Positions 37,762 through 45,540 of a DNA stretch of 48,793 bases are shown piece after piece. Origin of the DNA: a virus; the IMG/VR virus record IMGVR_UViG_3300036719_003127, positions 1-48,793 of that record; one strand, given 5' to 3'. Each line of letters opens with the position of its first letter. The first letter of the stretch is position 1. The notes beneath the pieces are model-generated. The model saw nothing but the letters and a program-made list of their open reading frames with translations. It had not been told where the DNA came from and made no database searches. The position numbers and the translations under genes were made by a program.

Positions 37762-38387
37762 GCTAAAGCCTCACTAATAATAGGAAACTGTTCAATAAAA
37801 ATTTCTTTACAATTGTTGGCTATGCTCATATGTTCTTTTTGTGTACCATTTGAAGAACGCAATTCTATATAATGAATCCAATTCCGTATATTACCGCTCA
37901 TATAAAGTCTTGTTGGTGTTGCTAGTGGCAATACAAATCTAGCACATTCTTTTGCTATTCCATCTTTTATCATACCATCGTAAATGGCCTTACTTTTGGC
38001 AAAATGTTCGCGTAGTTTACTATTCCATTTAAAAACTATTTCTTGATCTATATCATCTATACTATTTTGTCTATTTTTAGTATCTTGACGCCGCAGTTCA
38101 AATATGGGAATTTCTTCTGCTAAAAGAGTCGTGTCTGCATAACGCTGACTAAATTCTTGAAAAGTAAAACTTCTATGTCTTAGTATTTGAGCAGCAAGTC
38201 CTCTTGTTGTATTGATTTCCAGAGTCATAAAACCATGCTCAAAAATACTCCAATGTTTGTGTTCAATGCAATATTTGAGTAGTCTCGCGTAATTATCTTG
38301 ATCTTGATTGTTTGGGTTGGACACTCTAGCACAATACGCTATAGTTTTTTCTGCTTCTGGAGTTACGCTAATTAATTTTACATTCAT
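37731..38387 (-). CDS. thyX: flavin-dependent thymidylate synthase ThyX
   Basis: The 218-residue protein begins MNVKLISVTPEAEKTIAYC and has HWSIFEHGFMTLEINTTRG, the ThyX motif RHRSFTFQEFSQRY (70-83; the usual form is RHRxxSxNExSxRY, and this variant is seen in other phages) and RFVLPLATPTRLYMSGNIRNW with the dUMP-binding Arg. It makes dTMP from dUMP with methylene-tetrahydrofolate, FAD and NADPH. The gene follows a short gene headed by the promoter at 38638-38665 and would supply thymine for an AT-rich genome. Confidence 0.93.
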   Translation of the reverse strand: MNVKLISVTPEAEKTIAYCARVSNPNNQDQDNYARLLKYCIEHKHWSIFEHGFMTLEINTTRGLAAQILRHRSFTFQEFSQRYADTTLLAEEIPIFELRRQDTKNRQNSIDDIDQEIVFKWNSKLREHFAKSKAIYDGMIKDGIAKECARFVLPLATPTRLYMSGNIRNWIHYIELRSSNGTQKEHMSIANNCKEIFIEQFPIISEALAWENKPKFKN

Positions 38388-38618
38388 CTAGTGTGATTCC
38401 TTATATGATGTTTGATATTCTATCCATTCTCCATTAGTAATGTCATTATAAATATCTCTAGCGAGTTTACTAACGCTAGAACTAACGCCACTAGAAGATG
38501 GATTATCTATTTTGCTCCAATAATATTGGACTTTATCACCATTTTCTTCATCTCCCTTATCTTTAATGGTTTCATAGCCTTTATCTTTAGCCCATCTTTT
38601 AACTTCACTCCAAAGCAT
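38388..38618 (-). CDS. conserved phage protein, 76 aa ('MLWSEVKRWAKDKGYE')
   Basis: The protein begins MLWSEVKRWAKDKGYETIK and has YYWSKIDNPSSSGVSSSV, then SKLARDIYNDITNGEW. This order is a conserved small protein of T4-like cyanophages and relatives, of unknown function. It is the first gene after the promoter at 38638-38665 and its stop immediately precedes thyX. Confidence 0.75.
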   Translation of the reverse strand: MLWSEVKRWAKDKGYETIKDKGDEENGDKVQYYWSKIDNPSSSGVSSSVSKLARDIYNDITNGEWIEYQTSYKESH

Positions 38619-38627
38619 AGTATCCTC

Positions 38628-38894
38628 CTAGCAACTCATATTACCAGATTTCGGCGGTTTGTCAATGTCAACCTTAAATGATTGTTCTGGCAAATCATAT
38701 CTTTTCCATGCTTCTTTATGTTTCAAACCTATAATCTCTACTCGTTGCTCATTAATTATTTGCTTTTGATAGTTGATTAATTCATATAATTCCATGATAT
38801 AATCATATACTTGTTCGTTTTTATACGCTTCCATTATTTGTTGAACTTTTGCTGGTCGCATAGGCTCATATTTAAAATTACCATCCCAACTCAT
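38628..38894 (-). CDS. unknown coiled-coil protein, 88 aa
   Basis: The protein begins MSWDGNFKYEPMRPAKVQQ and has a helical middle (DYIMELYELINYQKQIINE). Its 3' end carries the promoter at 38638-38665. No motif is recognised. Confidence 0.65.
   Translation of the reverse strand: MSWDGNFKYEPMRPAKVQQIMEAYKNEQVYDYIMELYELINYQKQIINEQRVEIIGLKHKEAWKRYDLPEQSFKVDIDKPPKSGNMSC
38638..38665 (-). promoter_or_regulatory. sigma-70 promoter for the thyX unit
   Basis: TTGACA (38660-38665), 16-base spacer with CCGAAA near position 6 and TGG before the -10, TAATAT (38638-38643). The -10 has two mismatches to the consensus, but the spacer layout matches the family. Confidence 0.7.
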
Positions 38895-39073
38895 TTTTGT
38901 AATTGTTCCTCCGCATTAATTTTATCTCTATGAACAAACCCAGCAGCAAATCCAGCAACATAAAGTTGTTGCATTACTTTGACGCAATCCTTGTTATTTC
39001 TGATAAATGGAATGTTTTTTGCTACCCACTCATGGTAACTTTTTTCCTCATCACATAAATCTTGATCGTTCAT
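38891..39073 (-). CDS. unknown protein, 60 aa
   Basis: It begins MNDQDLCDEEKSYHEWVAK and continues VMQQLYVAGFAAGFVHRDK, a short helical protein. No motif is recognised. It overlaps both neighbours by 4 bases. Confidence 0.65.
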   Translation of the reverse strand: MNDQDLCDEEKSYHEWVAKNIPFIRNNKDCVKVMQQLYVAGFAAGFVHRDKINAEEQLQK

Positions 39074-39690
39074 TTCTTAATCTTAGCCTCATTATATTTA
39101 TTGAAGATTTGATTGATACCAGCGATCACGAAAGGACAAGTATTATTGATAATATCTGTATCATCATTATCTGTTATATATGCTTGTAATTCATCATTAA
39201 TAACATCTTTATGATAGCCCTTTTCTATCATATATTGTATAGTTTTTTGTAATTTCTTTTTATGTTTGGTAACAAAATTATCAATTTCTTTTCTATATTT
39301 AGCATTACTAGCATATAGAGCATGAGATAACTCATGACGTAATGTGCTTTTTGTTTGAGCACCTATAATATAGAAGTCATCTTGTCTGTATCGTAAAAGA
39401 TCCAATAGTCTACTTTCCTCTATTGTTAGTGGATCGAATAGCCCTTCTTTGAAAGGAATCAATACTTTACTAGGGAAGTTAAAACCAATCCATGTCGATT
39501 GATAATTATTTGCTCCGTATGTTTCACTATACCAATGTCTAAGTTGTCCAACCGTAAAAATATTATTACGAAAATTTGGATTGGTGCTTTCGTAGTATTC
39601 TTGAAAACGCATAAATGTTAATCCTAATTCTTCTTGAGAATCAGCACTAACCCAAACGCTATTGTATGGTTGTGGTTTAATTGTTATCAT
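39070..39690 (-). CDS. HExxH zinc metallopeptidase-like protein
   Basis: The 206-residue protein has the gluzincin-type motif LRHELSHALYASN (His119-Glu120...His123) preceded by an extended substrate-side strand (YIIGAQTKST). A third ligand could be a downstream acidic residue (KEIDNF). No signal peptide is present, so it acts in the cytoplasm. Targets may be host proteins or phage precursors. It overlaps the gene upstream by 14 bases. Confidence 0.65.
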   Translation of the reverse strand: MITIKPQPYNSVWVSADSQEELGLTFMRFQEYYESTNPNFRNNIFTVGQLRHWYSETYGANNYQSTWIGFNFPSKVLIPFKEGLFDPLTIEESRLLDLLRYRQDDFYIIGAQTKSTLRHELSHALYASNAKYRKEIDNFVTKHKKKLQKTIQYMIEKGYHKDVINDELQAYITDNDDTDIINNTCPFVIAGINQIFNKYNEAKIKK

Positions 39691-39874
39691 TTAAATCCAT
39701 TTCTTTATTGTGTTCTGGTGGTTTATCCCAATTTAAAAGAGTATTGATTGTGTCTTTATATTCTGCTATTTCGTACCTTTGAATTCGTATTTCATTACGC
39801 AATGATTTATTAACACTTTTTAGGTGTTCAATTTCGATATTCAATTTATTGATATAATCATCTATATCCATCAT
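39677..39874 (-). CDS. small coiled-coil protein, 65 aa
   Basis: The protein begins MMDIDDYINKLNIEIEHLK and forms a leucine-zipper-like helix (VNKSLRNEIRIQRYEIAEY). No motif is recognised. It overlaps the AlkB-like gene by 4 bases. Confidence 0.65.
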   Translation of the reverse strand: MMDIDDYINKLNIEIEHLKSVNKSLRNEIRIQRYEIAEYKDTINTLLNWDKPPEHNKEMDLNDNN

Positions 39875-40380
39875 TGTAATGATCTAAATACTATAGAATA
39901 TCTTAAATTTTTAACTGGCAGAATTTCATGAGTCCATTCATTTCTTATTTCGTCTTTCATTTGTACTAAACTTTTTGGATATAATTCCTGAACTATATCG
40001 TCTGAGTTTTTTTTCTTAAATACCATTGTTGATGAATAACCTAAACTTAATATGCTAACGATTGGCCCACTTATCGGTTTATCAATATGTGCTGCTATTT
40101 TTTGTCCTTTTTGGTACTTGTTAATTGCTATGCCGAAAGGTATATCAATGATTAAATCATCACTAATAAGTTTTTTGTAGATATTTACAATACTTGATGG
40201 TACATCGTCTATACCCTTTTTATATCTGTCCCCAAAATATATACTATCAAAGTTACTACTGCCATAGTTAGCAACTAACTTTGGATTATTTTGTCGAAAA
40301 TTTTCAATATCAGATATTATAAGTTGTTCTTCATTTTCTGATATATAGTTATCAAAAAACTTTAAACCTAAGTTTTCCAT
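39871..40380 (-). CDS. AlkB-like 2OG-Fe(II) dioxygenase
   Basis: The 169-residue protein has the double-stranded beta-helix motifs: INKYQKGQKIAAHIDKP with His98-x-Asp100 as iron ligands, His151 in EWTHEILPV, and Arg160/Arg166 (LRYSIVFRS) as the 2-oxoglutarate-binding Arg. The N-x-Y-x-x-G-x-x-I-x-x-H-x-D order is that of AlkB, which repairs alkylated bases. It is shorter than E. coli AlkB (216 aa), so it may act on nucleic acid or protein. It is coupled to its neighbours by overlaps. Confidence 0.8.
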   Translation of the reverse strand: MENLGLKFFDNYISENEEQLIISDIENFRQNNPKLVANYGSSNFDSIYFGDRYKKGIDDVPSSIVNIYKKLISDDLIIDIPFGIAINKYQKGQKIAAHIDKPISGPIVSILSLGYSSTMVFKKKNSDDIVQELYPKSLVQMKDEIRNEWTHEILPVKNLRYSIVFRSLQ

Positions 40381-40571
40381 TCTGTTTTTAATTTATCTAG
40401 AGTGATGCGTACCATACTATCATCATAGTAGCAATCGTTTTCTGTGGCTAGTAGATTTTCATATTTAATTTTATCAACAGAGTGTAAAACATTCATCACA
40501 CACTGACCATAACGCCAGTTAAAAGTATTATATGTTTGATCAACCAACTTTAAAAATTCTTCAAATGTCAT
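40368..40571 (-). CDS. conserved phage protein, 67 aa ('NWRYGQCVMNVLH')
   Basis: I chose ATG 40571 because it overlaps the upstream stop as ATGA. The protein MTFEEFLKLVDQTYNTF... NWRYGQCVMNVLHSVDKI and DCYYDDSMVRITLDKL is a recurring small phage protein of unknown function, known from many large tailed phages. Confidence 0.75.
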   Translation of the reverse strand: MTFEEFLKLVDQTYNTFNWRYGQCVMNVLHSVDKIKYENLLATENDCYYDDSMVRITLDKLKTEWKT

Positions 40572-40684
40572 TCTACATCGTACCATTCTGGAAAAGTATC
40601 ATAATATAAATCGGCAAATGGAGCATTTTCACCATCATTAATAACTGATCCTAAAATTGGTGGAGTTGTTTCATTATTTTTCAT
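40568..40684 (-). CDS. unknown small protein, 38 aa
   Basis: ATG 40684 to TGA 40568 encodes MKNNETTPPILGSVINDG followed by NAPFADLYYDTFPEWYDV. It fills the gap 40587-40673 and is bridged to both neighbours by short overlaps. No motif is recognised. Confidence 0.65.
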   Translation of the reverse strand: MKNNETTPPILGSVINDGENAPFADLYYDTFPEWYDVE

Positions 40685-40994
40685 AAGGTTTAACGATCCA
40701 CCCTATTTTGGCTAAGTCTAATGCTATTTCATCTGTTACAACACTTTCACTAACAGAACCATCAAGATTAATCATACCAGAACAGTAGTAGTTCAGATAA
40801 TCCTCCCCACAATCTCTAAGGTCTGCTACTATTTCACCACTCATTCTCCACGAACAAGTCCATTCGTTTTCACCATAAAAAAAACGATTATTACACATAG
40901 CCGCATATAAATTTTGGCTATAAACTTTGCTATATTTACACTTATCTTTTATGGTTGAATTAGCAAATAAATCTTGTTCTAGGTCTGGTTTCAT
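40674..40994 (-). CDS. conserved phage protein, 106 aa
   Basis: The protein has YAAMCNNRFFYGENEWTCSW, RMSGEIVADLRDCGEDYLN and DEIALDLAKIGW. The 'YAAMCNN.F..G..W..SWR..G.I.A..R...EDY..WYCSG' pattern is widespread in large phages and unassigned. It overlaps the secreted repeat gene by 4 bases. Confidence 0.75.
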   Translation of the reverse strand: MKPDLEQDLFANSTIKDKCKYSKVYSQNLYAAMCNNRFFYGENEWTCSWRMSGEIVADLRDCGEDYLNYYCSGMINLDGSVSESVVTDEIALDLAKIGWIVKPYEK

Positions 40995-41281
40995 CGGTAT
41001 ACTACTACTGGTTGATAAAAGTATTGGGTCTGAGGAACATATACTACTCTTTGTGTTCTATAAAGCAAACATCTGTGTTCTACAACTACTGGTTGATTAA
41101 CAACATAAGGAACATATTGATAAACAACTACTGGTTGAGGTTGATAAACATAGGATTGTTGAGTTACAGCAGTTTGAACAACGTGATTTTGTAGTTGATA
41201 TGGTATCCACTCTTGAGCATAAATATTACCACATACAATTGTCATTGATATTACTAACAAGCATCGTGCTATATTTTTCAT
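40991..41281 (-). CDS. secreted protein with PVVVY repeats
   Basis: The 96 residues open with a signal peptide (MKNIARCLLVISMTIVCGN) followed by valine- and tyrosine-rich repeats: QPQPVVVYQYVPYV, NQPVVVEH, TQYFYQPVVVYR. The DNA shows matching repeats built on ACTACTGGTTGA. It is probably exported and either amyloid-like or a surface adhesion strip. No known family is recognised. Confidence 0.65.
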   Translation of the reverse strand: MKNIARCLLVISMTIVCGNIYAQEWIPYQLQNHVVQTAVTQQSYVYQPQPVVVYQYVPYVVNQPVVVEHRCLLYRTQRVVYVPQTQYFYQPVVVYR

Positions 41282-41304
41282 AGTTATCTCCTTAAATAAA
41301 GTAA

Positions 41305-41523
41305 TTAATGTTCTGTTCTATTATTCATCTTAATAAGTTCAACAACATATCGTGCCGTATCTGGTACGTTACTACCTCCCATATAATAACTACCAATAAA
41401 ATCAAACATATTCAGATTTTTAGTATTGAATTCTTCATAGTAAATGGGTTCGTACTCCATACGAATATACTCACCCACACTATTTCCAAAATCCATAATT
41501 TGATTATATAATTTCGTTGTCAT
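41305..41523 (-). CDS. unknown protein, 72 aa
   Basis: The protein begins MTTKLYNQIMDFGNSVGEY and has MFDFIGSYYMGGSNVPDTA, then RYVVELIKM. Its 'GSYYMGGSNVPDTARYVVEL' ending resembles that of the gene at 45537-45776 (YEMGDNASNAANYIMNFLN), which suggests two members of one small family. Confidence 0.65.
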   Translation of the reverse strand: MTTKLYNQIMDFGNSVGEYIRMEYEPIYYEEFNTKNLNMFDFIGSYYMGGSNVPDTARYVVELIKMNNRTEH

Positions 41524-41731
41524 TGTATTGATCCAGTTTAAAACATTGACTGAGTGTATCTTGTAGTTTAGAAGTTTGTATAGCCAATAATACCTTTAAA
41601 CCATTGATAGCATTTACAATACCATCTTTATCTAAACCTTGCTCTAAGATACCTTCACTTAGATTCTCCATATTATCACAAAAAGTATATAAATGATTAA
41701 TTTCTTCTTCCAGATGAAATCTGTTTTTCAT
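41504..41731 (-). CDS. unknown helical protein, 75 aa
   Basis: The protein begins MKNRFHLEEEINHLYTFCD and is mostly helical with KDGIVNAINGLKVLLAIQT. No motif is recognised. It overlaps both neighbours. Confidence 0.65.
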   Translation of the reverse strand: MKNRFHLEEEINHLYTFCDNMENLSEGILEQGLDKDGIVNAINGLKVLLAIQTSKLQDTLSQCFKLDQYNDNEII

Positions 41732-41940
41732 ATTCCCACCTTTGTTATCTCAAATCCGAATCCTAGTAATCTAAAAGAGAATCCAATTCCCCAATCATAT
41801 GTATAGTAATAAGTTTCTGTGGTCAAGTCCAAACTAAAACCATAATGATAAATATCATCTGTTGGATGCCATTCTGTATCCAGTTTAGGTTTTTTTATTC
41901 CCACAAAATTAAACGGATGGAAAAATTTAGTTACTATCAT
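41728..41940 (-). CDS. unknown aromatic-rich protein, 70 aa
   Basis: ATG 41940 is chosen; a TTG ten codons upstream is less likely. The protein is rich in Tyr, Phe and Trp (DDIYHYGFSLDLTTETYYY, YDWGIGFSFRLLGFGFEI) and looks like a beta-barrel or hairpin. It has no signal or motif. Confidence 0.6.
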   Translation of the reverse strand: MIVTKFFHPFNFVGIKKPKLDTEWHPTDDIYHYGFSLDLTTETYYYTYDWGIGFSFRLLGFGFEITKVGI

Positions 41941-42118
41941 GTTTGATAAAAAATGGTTTTGGGTAATCAACCGGCCAGTATTTCTTTTCTGGTGCCTTAT
42001 CAGGTTGTAGTTTTTCTACGGTTTTAATTAGTTCTCGCATCTTTTGTTCAAGATTAAGTAGTGATGCTAGTACAACATCAATCTTTTGCTTAGATTTCTT
42101 TTTGCTTTTCTTTTTCAT
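41927..42118 (-). CDS. very basic coiled-coil protein, 63 aa
   Basis: It begins MKKKSKKKSKQKIDVVLAS and has LLNLEQKMRELIKTVEKL, a short coiled coil. The extreme N-terminal basic run could bind nucleic acid or the membrane. It overlaps the TM gene by 4 bases. Confidence 0.65.
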   Translation of the reverse strand: MKKKSKKKSKQKIDVVLASLLNLEQKMRELIKTVEKLQPDKAPEKKYWPVDYPKPFFIKHDSN

Positions 42119-42363
42119 TTTATTATGCTCATAAAGGAAACGAAACTAAATATCCAACTAATAACCAAACCAATCAACGCAACATTTAAAGCCCAATAAG
42201 TATCTCCTTTGTAATTTAATCTAAAAGCATCTACTAAGGATGCTAATAGTGCTAAAATAGTTAGTGAACACGCTATAGATGTTATGCAAGACAATCCGCC
42301 ACTTAAAAGGCATCGGGCTATAAAATATAATGTATTCATATTGATATATAGTTTACGATTCAT
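42115..42363 (-). CDS. small two-span membrane protein, 82 aa
   Basis: ATG 42363 (MNRKLYINMNTLYFIARC) or ATG 42339 is possible. The protein has a span near CLLSGGLSCITSIACSLTI and another near LIGLVISWIFSFVSFMSII. It has no motif. It may be a holin-like or exclusion protein. Confidence 0.6.
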   Translation of the reverse strand: MNRKLYINMNTLYFIARCLLSGGLSCITSIACSLTILALLASLVDAFRLNYKGDTYWALNVALIGLVISWIFSFVSFMSIIK

Positions 42364-42583
42364 CTAAATTAATATTGAAATGGTTCATAACTCTGTAAAA
42401 ATCTTCTCGTATTTGAGATAAAGCATCATCAGCATCCTTAAAAGAATGACCATGCTTATCCCAACTTCTCAATTGTTCACCAATATCCCAAAGAGCCAGA
42501 AAATAATCTTGACCTTTAGTTGCTCTAGCAAAAGATGTAACATCTTCTGGTTCATCAAGATTAAATTTAAGAATTGCTTCCAT
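42353..42583 (-). CDS. conserved phage protein, 76 aa
   Basis: ATG 42583 is preferred; the longer reading would start at GTG. The protein has MEAILKFNLDEPEDVTSFA, RATKGQDYFLALWDIGEQ and DALSQIREDFYRVMNHFNI. The 'KFNLDEPEDV..F.R...G.D...ALWD...QLR' pattern is common in phages with unknown function. Confidence 0.75.
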   Translation of the reverse strand: MEAILKFNLDEPEDVTSFARATKGQDYFLALWDIGEQLRSWDKHGHSFKDADDALSQIREDFYRVMNHFNINLDES

Positions 42584-43016
42584 CACTTTTATTCCTACAA
42601 CTATCACAAAGAGTAGTTATCCATCCACCTTTATTTGGTTTACCAGAGTTACCACAAACTTCACAAACTTTGTAACTATATTCTTCTGCCATACCAATAA
42701 CACCTTCTACATAATTATCGCCACCAGTAAAGTAGACTCGTAATCCACCATACTTTTCTTTAACTTGATCAAACTTGACAGGGAAATACTCTAGTTCTTC
42801 TTTGATTCTTTCTGGTTGATCCGCTAAAATTCTTTTTTTGTCCTCTATATTTTTTTCGTGTTGAAATATACGCCAGCAAAGGGAGGACAACAATTCATAC
42901 CAGCCATTTCCGACCTCGCATCCCCAACTCATGCACGATTCCATAGGAGATTTAGTCCTATTAATAAATATTTGTGGATATTTTTCAAATAGTTTATCTT
43001 GAAGTTCTTGATCCAT
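42567..43016 (-). CDS. zinc-finger phage protein, 149 aa
   Basis: The protein has CMSWGCEVGNGWYELLSSL in the N-terminal half, VKFDQVKEKYGGLRVYFTG in the middle, and a zinc finger (KVCEVCGNSGKPNKGGW, TTLCDSCRNK). The 'YGGLRVYF.G....' plus four-Cys layout is a widespread phage family without a known role. Confidence 0.75.
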   Translation of the reverse strand: MDQELQDKLFEKYPQIFINRTKSPMESCMSWGCEVGNGWYELLSSLCWRIFQHEKNIEDKKRILADQPERIKEELEYFPVKFDQVKEKYGGLRVYFTGGDNYVEGVIGMAEEYSYKVCEVCGNSGKPNKGGWITTLCDSCRNKSDGSNS

Positions 43017-43736
43017 TTAGCACCATATATCTTGTCTGATTGTAATAAGTTTAATAAGCATATCAGTATCTTCTTGATGATATTTTGTTTCTAGTTCATC
43101 AATTTTATCGAAAGTTTCGGCTCTATTATGCTCGTCATACAAAGAGTGAGGGTCAAGTCGATTGGGGCGAGTTTCTGTCCACCACAAATACAACTCTTTA
43201 ATAGTCATAGCGGTAATGGCTTGTGGGGTTGGTTTGTTGTAGTCAGGATCGTCCTCATTTATACCATAGTCACTTCCAAAAGTCAACCCAATAGCCCAAT
43301 CAAGATGATCTAATCCGGCTTGCTTACAGCGACCATTTTTAAACTTGTAGTCTCTATCCTTATAATCCTTCATGGTATGGGAGATTTCAGTCTCAACATA
43401 ATCGACAAGTTCATTAAAAAGACCATGAAGAATTTTGGTATCAAACTCATAATAGTGACCCGGTTTAAGTCCGGTCTTAATAAGATGAGTCTTATCTATC
43501 CAACGATTTCGTACATAAACTTCAATATTATGATAAACATCATATGGAAAATACGCAATATTTTGTAGAGTTTTCAATCCATTTTCCGCCAGATAATATC
43601 TCAATGGATGCTTTCTTTTAGCATCTTCGTGCCAAACGTCCCATTCTTTCCACCCCAAAGCAAAGGGCTTTTTGCTGCCACGAATAATATCAGCAACTTT
43701 AGAAGAATTCCAATGATTCCATCTGCTACGATACAT
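43017..43736 (-). CDS. conserved phage protein, 239 aa
   Basis: The protein begins MYRSRWNHWNSSKVADIIR and has GWKEWDVWHEDAKRKHPLR, IDKTHLIKTGLKPGHYYEF and a C-terminal acidic stretch. This order is found in many large myoviruses, unassigned. Trp and His content is high. The start is one base pattern after the gene upstream, so it is in the same operon. Confidence 0.75.
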   Translation of the reverse strand: MYRSRWNHWNSSKVADIIRGSKKPFALGWKEWDVWHEDAKRKHPLRYYLAENGLKTLQNIAYFPYDVYHNIEVYVRNRWIDKTHLIKTGLKPGHYYEFDTKILHGLFNELVDYVETEISHTMKDYKDRDYKFKNGRCKQAGLDHLDWAIGLTFGSDYGINEDDPDYNKPTPQAITAMTIKELYLWWTETRPNRLDPHSLYDEHNRAETFDKIDELETKYHQEDTDMLIKLITIRQDIWC

Positions 43737-44139
43737 CTTTCACCATTTGTCCATTACGAATAGTATAAACTGTTACATTTCCACCATGCCTGATATAGTC
43801 TCGTCCACCATCAATCATATTACCATTATCGAAACTTTTATAATCGTGATGATATTGACTATACTGTAGATTTCCATCATCATCTTCTACCAACCCAAAA
43901 GAGAAATCTTCTATACCATCAGCGTTAAAAATAATATAAGAACCATCTTCATAATTAACCGCTATGCCAAAATATCTGTTACCAAATGTTGGATGAGGAG
44001 AGTTCCTATAGAAAATATCCACAGGACGATCACTAGCATTATAGTCTGTTGTACAAACATAACTGATAGGAACATTGTCCTTCTCTGAATAATGCTCAAT
44101 AACTTTATCCGTATTAGTAACTGGAAAATGTTTAATCAT
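43726..44139 (-). CDS. conserved phage protein, 137 aa
   Basis: It is beta-rich with many aromatics and Asp: TVYTIRNGQMVKDV at the C-terminus, RNSPHPTFGNRYFGIAVNY, and DADGIEDFSFGLVEDDDG-like segments. It looks like a conserved phage protein of unknown function. It overlaps both neighbours. Confidence 0.7.
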   Translation of the reverse strand: MIKHFPVTNTDKVIEHYSEKDNVPISYVCTTDYNASDRPVDIFYRNSPHPTFGNRYFGIAVNYEDGSYIIFNADGIEDFSFGLVEDDDGNLQYSQYHHDYKSFDNGNMIDGGRDYIRHGGNVTVYTIRNGQMVKDVS

Positions 44140-44354
44140 CGTCTATTAACCTTTCTGGCAGGATCACGCCTTTTTGGTTTGTTATAATGAGTAACACGAA
44201 CAGTTTTTTCAAAAGTATATGGATACATATTATTGATTCTCATTTCTGGAATTAGATAAGCATCAGATGGAAGTTTAGTTTCAGAATATCCAAAACTTTC
44301 CACAAACCAACCAATACTACCTAAAGTATTTTTAATCCAGTTATACTCACCCAT
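44136..44354 (-). CDS. unknown protein, 72 aa
   Basis: ATG 44354 (MGEYNWIKNTLGSIGWFV) is preferred over an upstream GTG because it leaves only an 8-base overlap. The protein ends in a basic tail (PKRRDPARKVNRR). No motif is recognised. Confidence 0.65.
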   Translation of the reverse strand: MGEYNWIKNTLGSIGWFVESFGYSETKLPSDAYLIPEMRINNMYPYTFEKTVRVTHYNKPKRRDPARKVNRR

Positions 44355-44829
44355 ACTGTGTCCACTTTCTTTCACTGATAATATCCTTAAACTTTTCCCC
44401 AGCAGGAGTTAATTGTACCATACCATCAACACAAAAGATACAACCATCCTTGTCGCCGGGGTTATCATACCTATCGCCATCTTCTTCGTTATAGTGGTCA
44501 AAATAAAGAGTCAATCCAGTGTTTTTGTTAAAGGAATTCTTCAGATTAATCACAAGTTTTTCATATTCTTGAAAAATATCCTCAACAATTTCTTCTGCCA
44601 TCAATCCAAGTCTAATAACAGGCTTAGACTTATCATCAAGCACAGCGTCAAACAAAGCATCTTTAATTTGGTCAGGGTCATCCCATGCCAACCATTGACC
44701 AACACTCCCCCAACCAACATTCTTAAAATACTTGGCTTGTTCAATAGATTTAATTTCATTAGGACAAATTTTCTTCAAGTTCTTATATTCAATAACAAAA
44801 CTCCCAACAGCAAAACTACCCATGCCCAT
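44347..44829 (-). CDS. unknown protein, 160 aa
   Basis: It begins MGMGSFAVGSFVIEYKNLK and has KYFKNVGWGSVGQWLAWDD and YFDHYNEEDGDRYDNPGDK. An acidic segment and a Cys pair (DGCIFCVDG) are present. It has no recognised motif. It lies 17 bases after the gene at 44847-45035. Confidence 0.65.
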   Translation of the reverse strand: MGMGSFAVGSFVIEYKNLKKICPNEIKSIEQAKYFKNVGWGSVGQWLAWDDPDQIKDALFDAVLDDKSKPVIRLGLMAEEIVEDIFQEYEKLVINLKNSFNKNTGLTLYFDHYNEEDGDRYDNPGDKDGCIFCVDGMVQLTPAGEKFKDIISERKWTQYG

Positions 44830-44846
44830 AGTTTATTCTCCAAATA

Positions 44847-45035
44847 TTAAGAATGAGTTTTAACTCGTCGCTTAACAAGACTCTCAAGAATACTCAAATA
44901 CTTTTGAGCATCTTCCTTACTATCAAACTGTGTCACAATAGCCTGACCATCACTCTTAGGCAGCAAAATAGGCTCGCCATTCTTGGTTACAATAAACTTG
45001 CTATTCTTCTGCACAACATCATAAATCTTAGTCAT
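44847..45035 (-). CDS. unknown protein, 62 aa
   Basis: It begins MTKIYDVVQKNSKFIVTKN and has ATVTQFDSKEDAQKYLSIL-like strands and a helix, suggestive of a small beta-alpha fold. No motif is recognised. Base composition here is more balanced than in the far left of the window. Confidence 0.65.
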   Translation of the reverse strand: MTKIYDVVQKNSKFIVTKNGEPILLPKSDGQAIVTQFDSKEDAQKYLSILESLVKRRVKTHS

Positions 45036-45247
45036 TAATATTCTCCATGAGTAAAGGTAAGGTATTCATCAATATCAATTTGAAAATCATCAGTCTCGCC
45101 CAAAACTACAGCAGCATGGTACAGGATATGATCCCTGGGATCGTTACCATCTTGGATAAATTCTTGATAACTAATCTGTTCAGAGTCGCTATCAAAAATA
45201 TACCTTGCACATTCTGTTGCAGCAGAAGGGTAGTCTACAATTTTCAT
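45035..45247 (-). CDS. unknown protein, 70 aa
   Basis: It begins MKIVDYPSAATECARYIFD and has DPRDHILYHAAVVLGETDD, with an acidic C-terminus. The 'DPR.HILYHA' segment recurs in small phage proteins. It overlaps the gene downstream by one base and the gene upstream by 4 bases. Confidence 0.65.
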   Translation of the reverse strand: MKIVDYPSAATECARYIFDSDSEQISYQEFIQDGNDPRDHILYHAAVVLGETDDFQIDIDEYLTFTHGEY

Positions 45248-45540
45248 ACTGCCACCTTATAGTAACGCTCACAGCGACTAATAAAAGATGGAAGCATTTT
45301 ACGCAAATTATGAGGAATATTATCAAGAGAATGATAGTCTGTGTCAAATGTTGCTCGTCCAAGAGCAATCTTCAGACCCATATTTTTACTAAACTTATCT
45401 TCTTTACGACATTGAGCATATCCGATATTAAAATCCCCTCTGTCGCCAACCTTTACGGCAACCAAAACTCCACGGGGATTCCCCTTCTTATCTCGACTAT
45501 AACTAATAAGTGTAGACGATGGAACAGTAACAGTATTCAC
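45244..45540 (-). CDS. conserved phage protein, 98 aa, GTG start
   Basis: The start is GTG 45540: it overlaps the upstream stop as GTGA and has GGAGAA six bases upstream, while no ATG is available. The protein has VPSSTLISYSRDKKGNPRG, VLVAVKVGDRGDFNIGYAQ and KIALGRATF. It is probably a small basic beta protein conserved in phages, of unknown role. Confidence 0.7.
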   Translation of the reverse strand: MNTVTVPSSTLISYSRDKKGNPRGVLVAVKVGDRGDFNIGYAQCRKEDKFSKNMGLKIALGRATFDTDYHSLDNIPHNLRKMLPSFISRCERYYKVAV

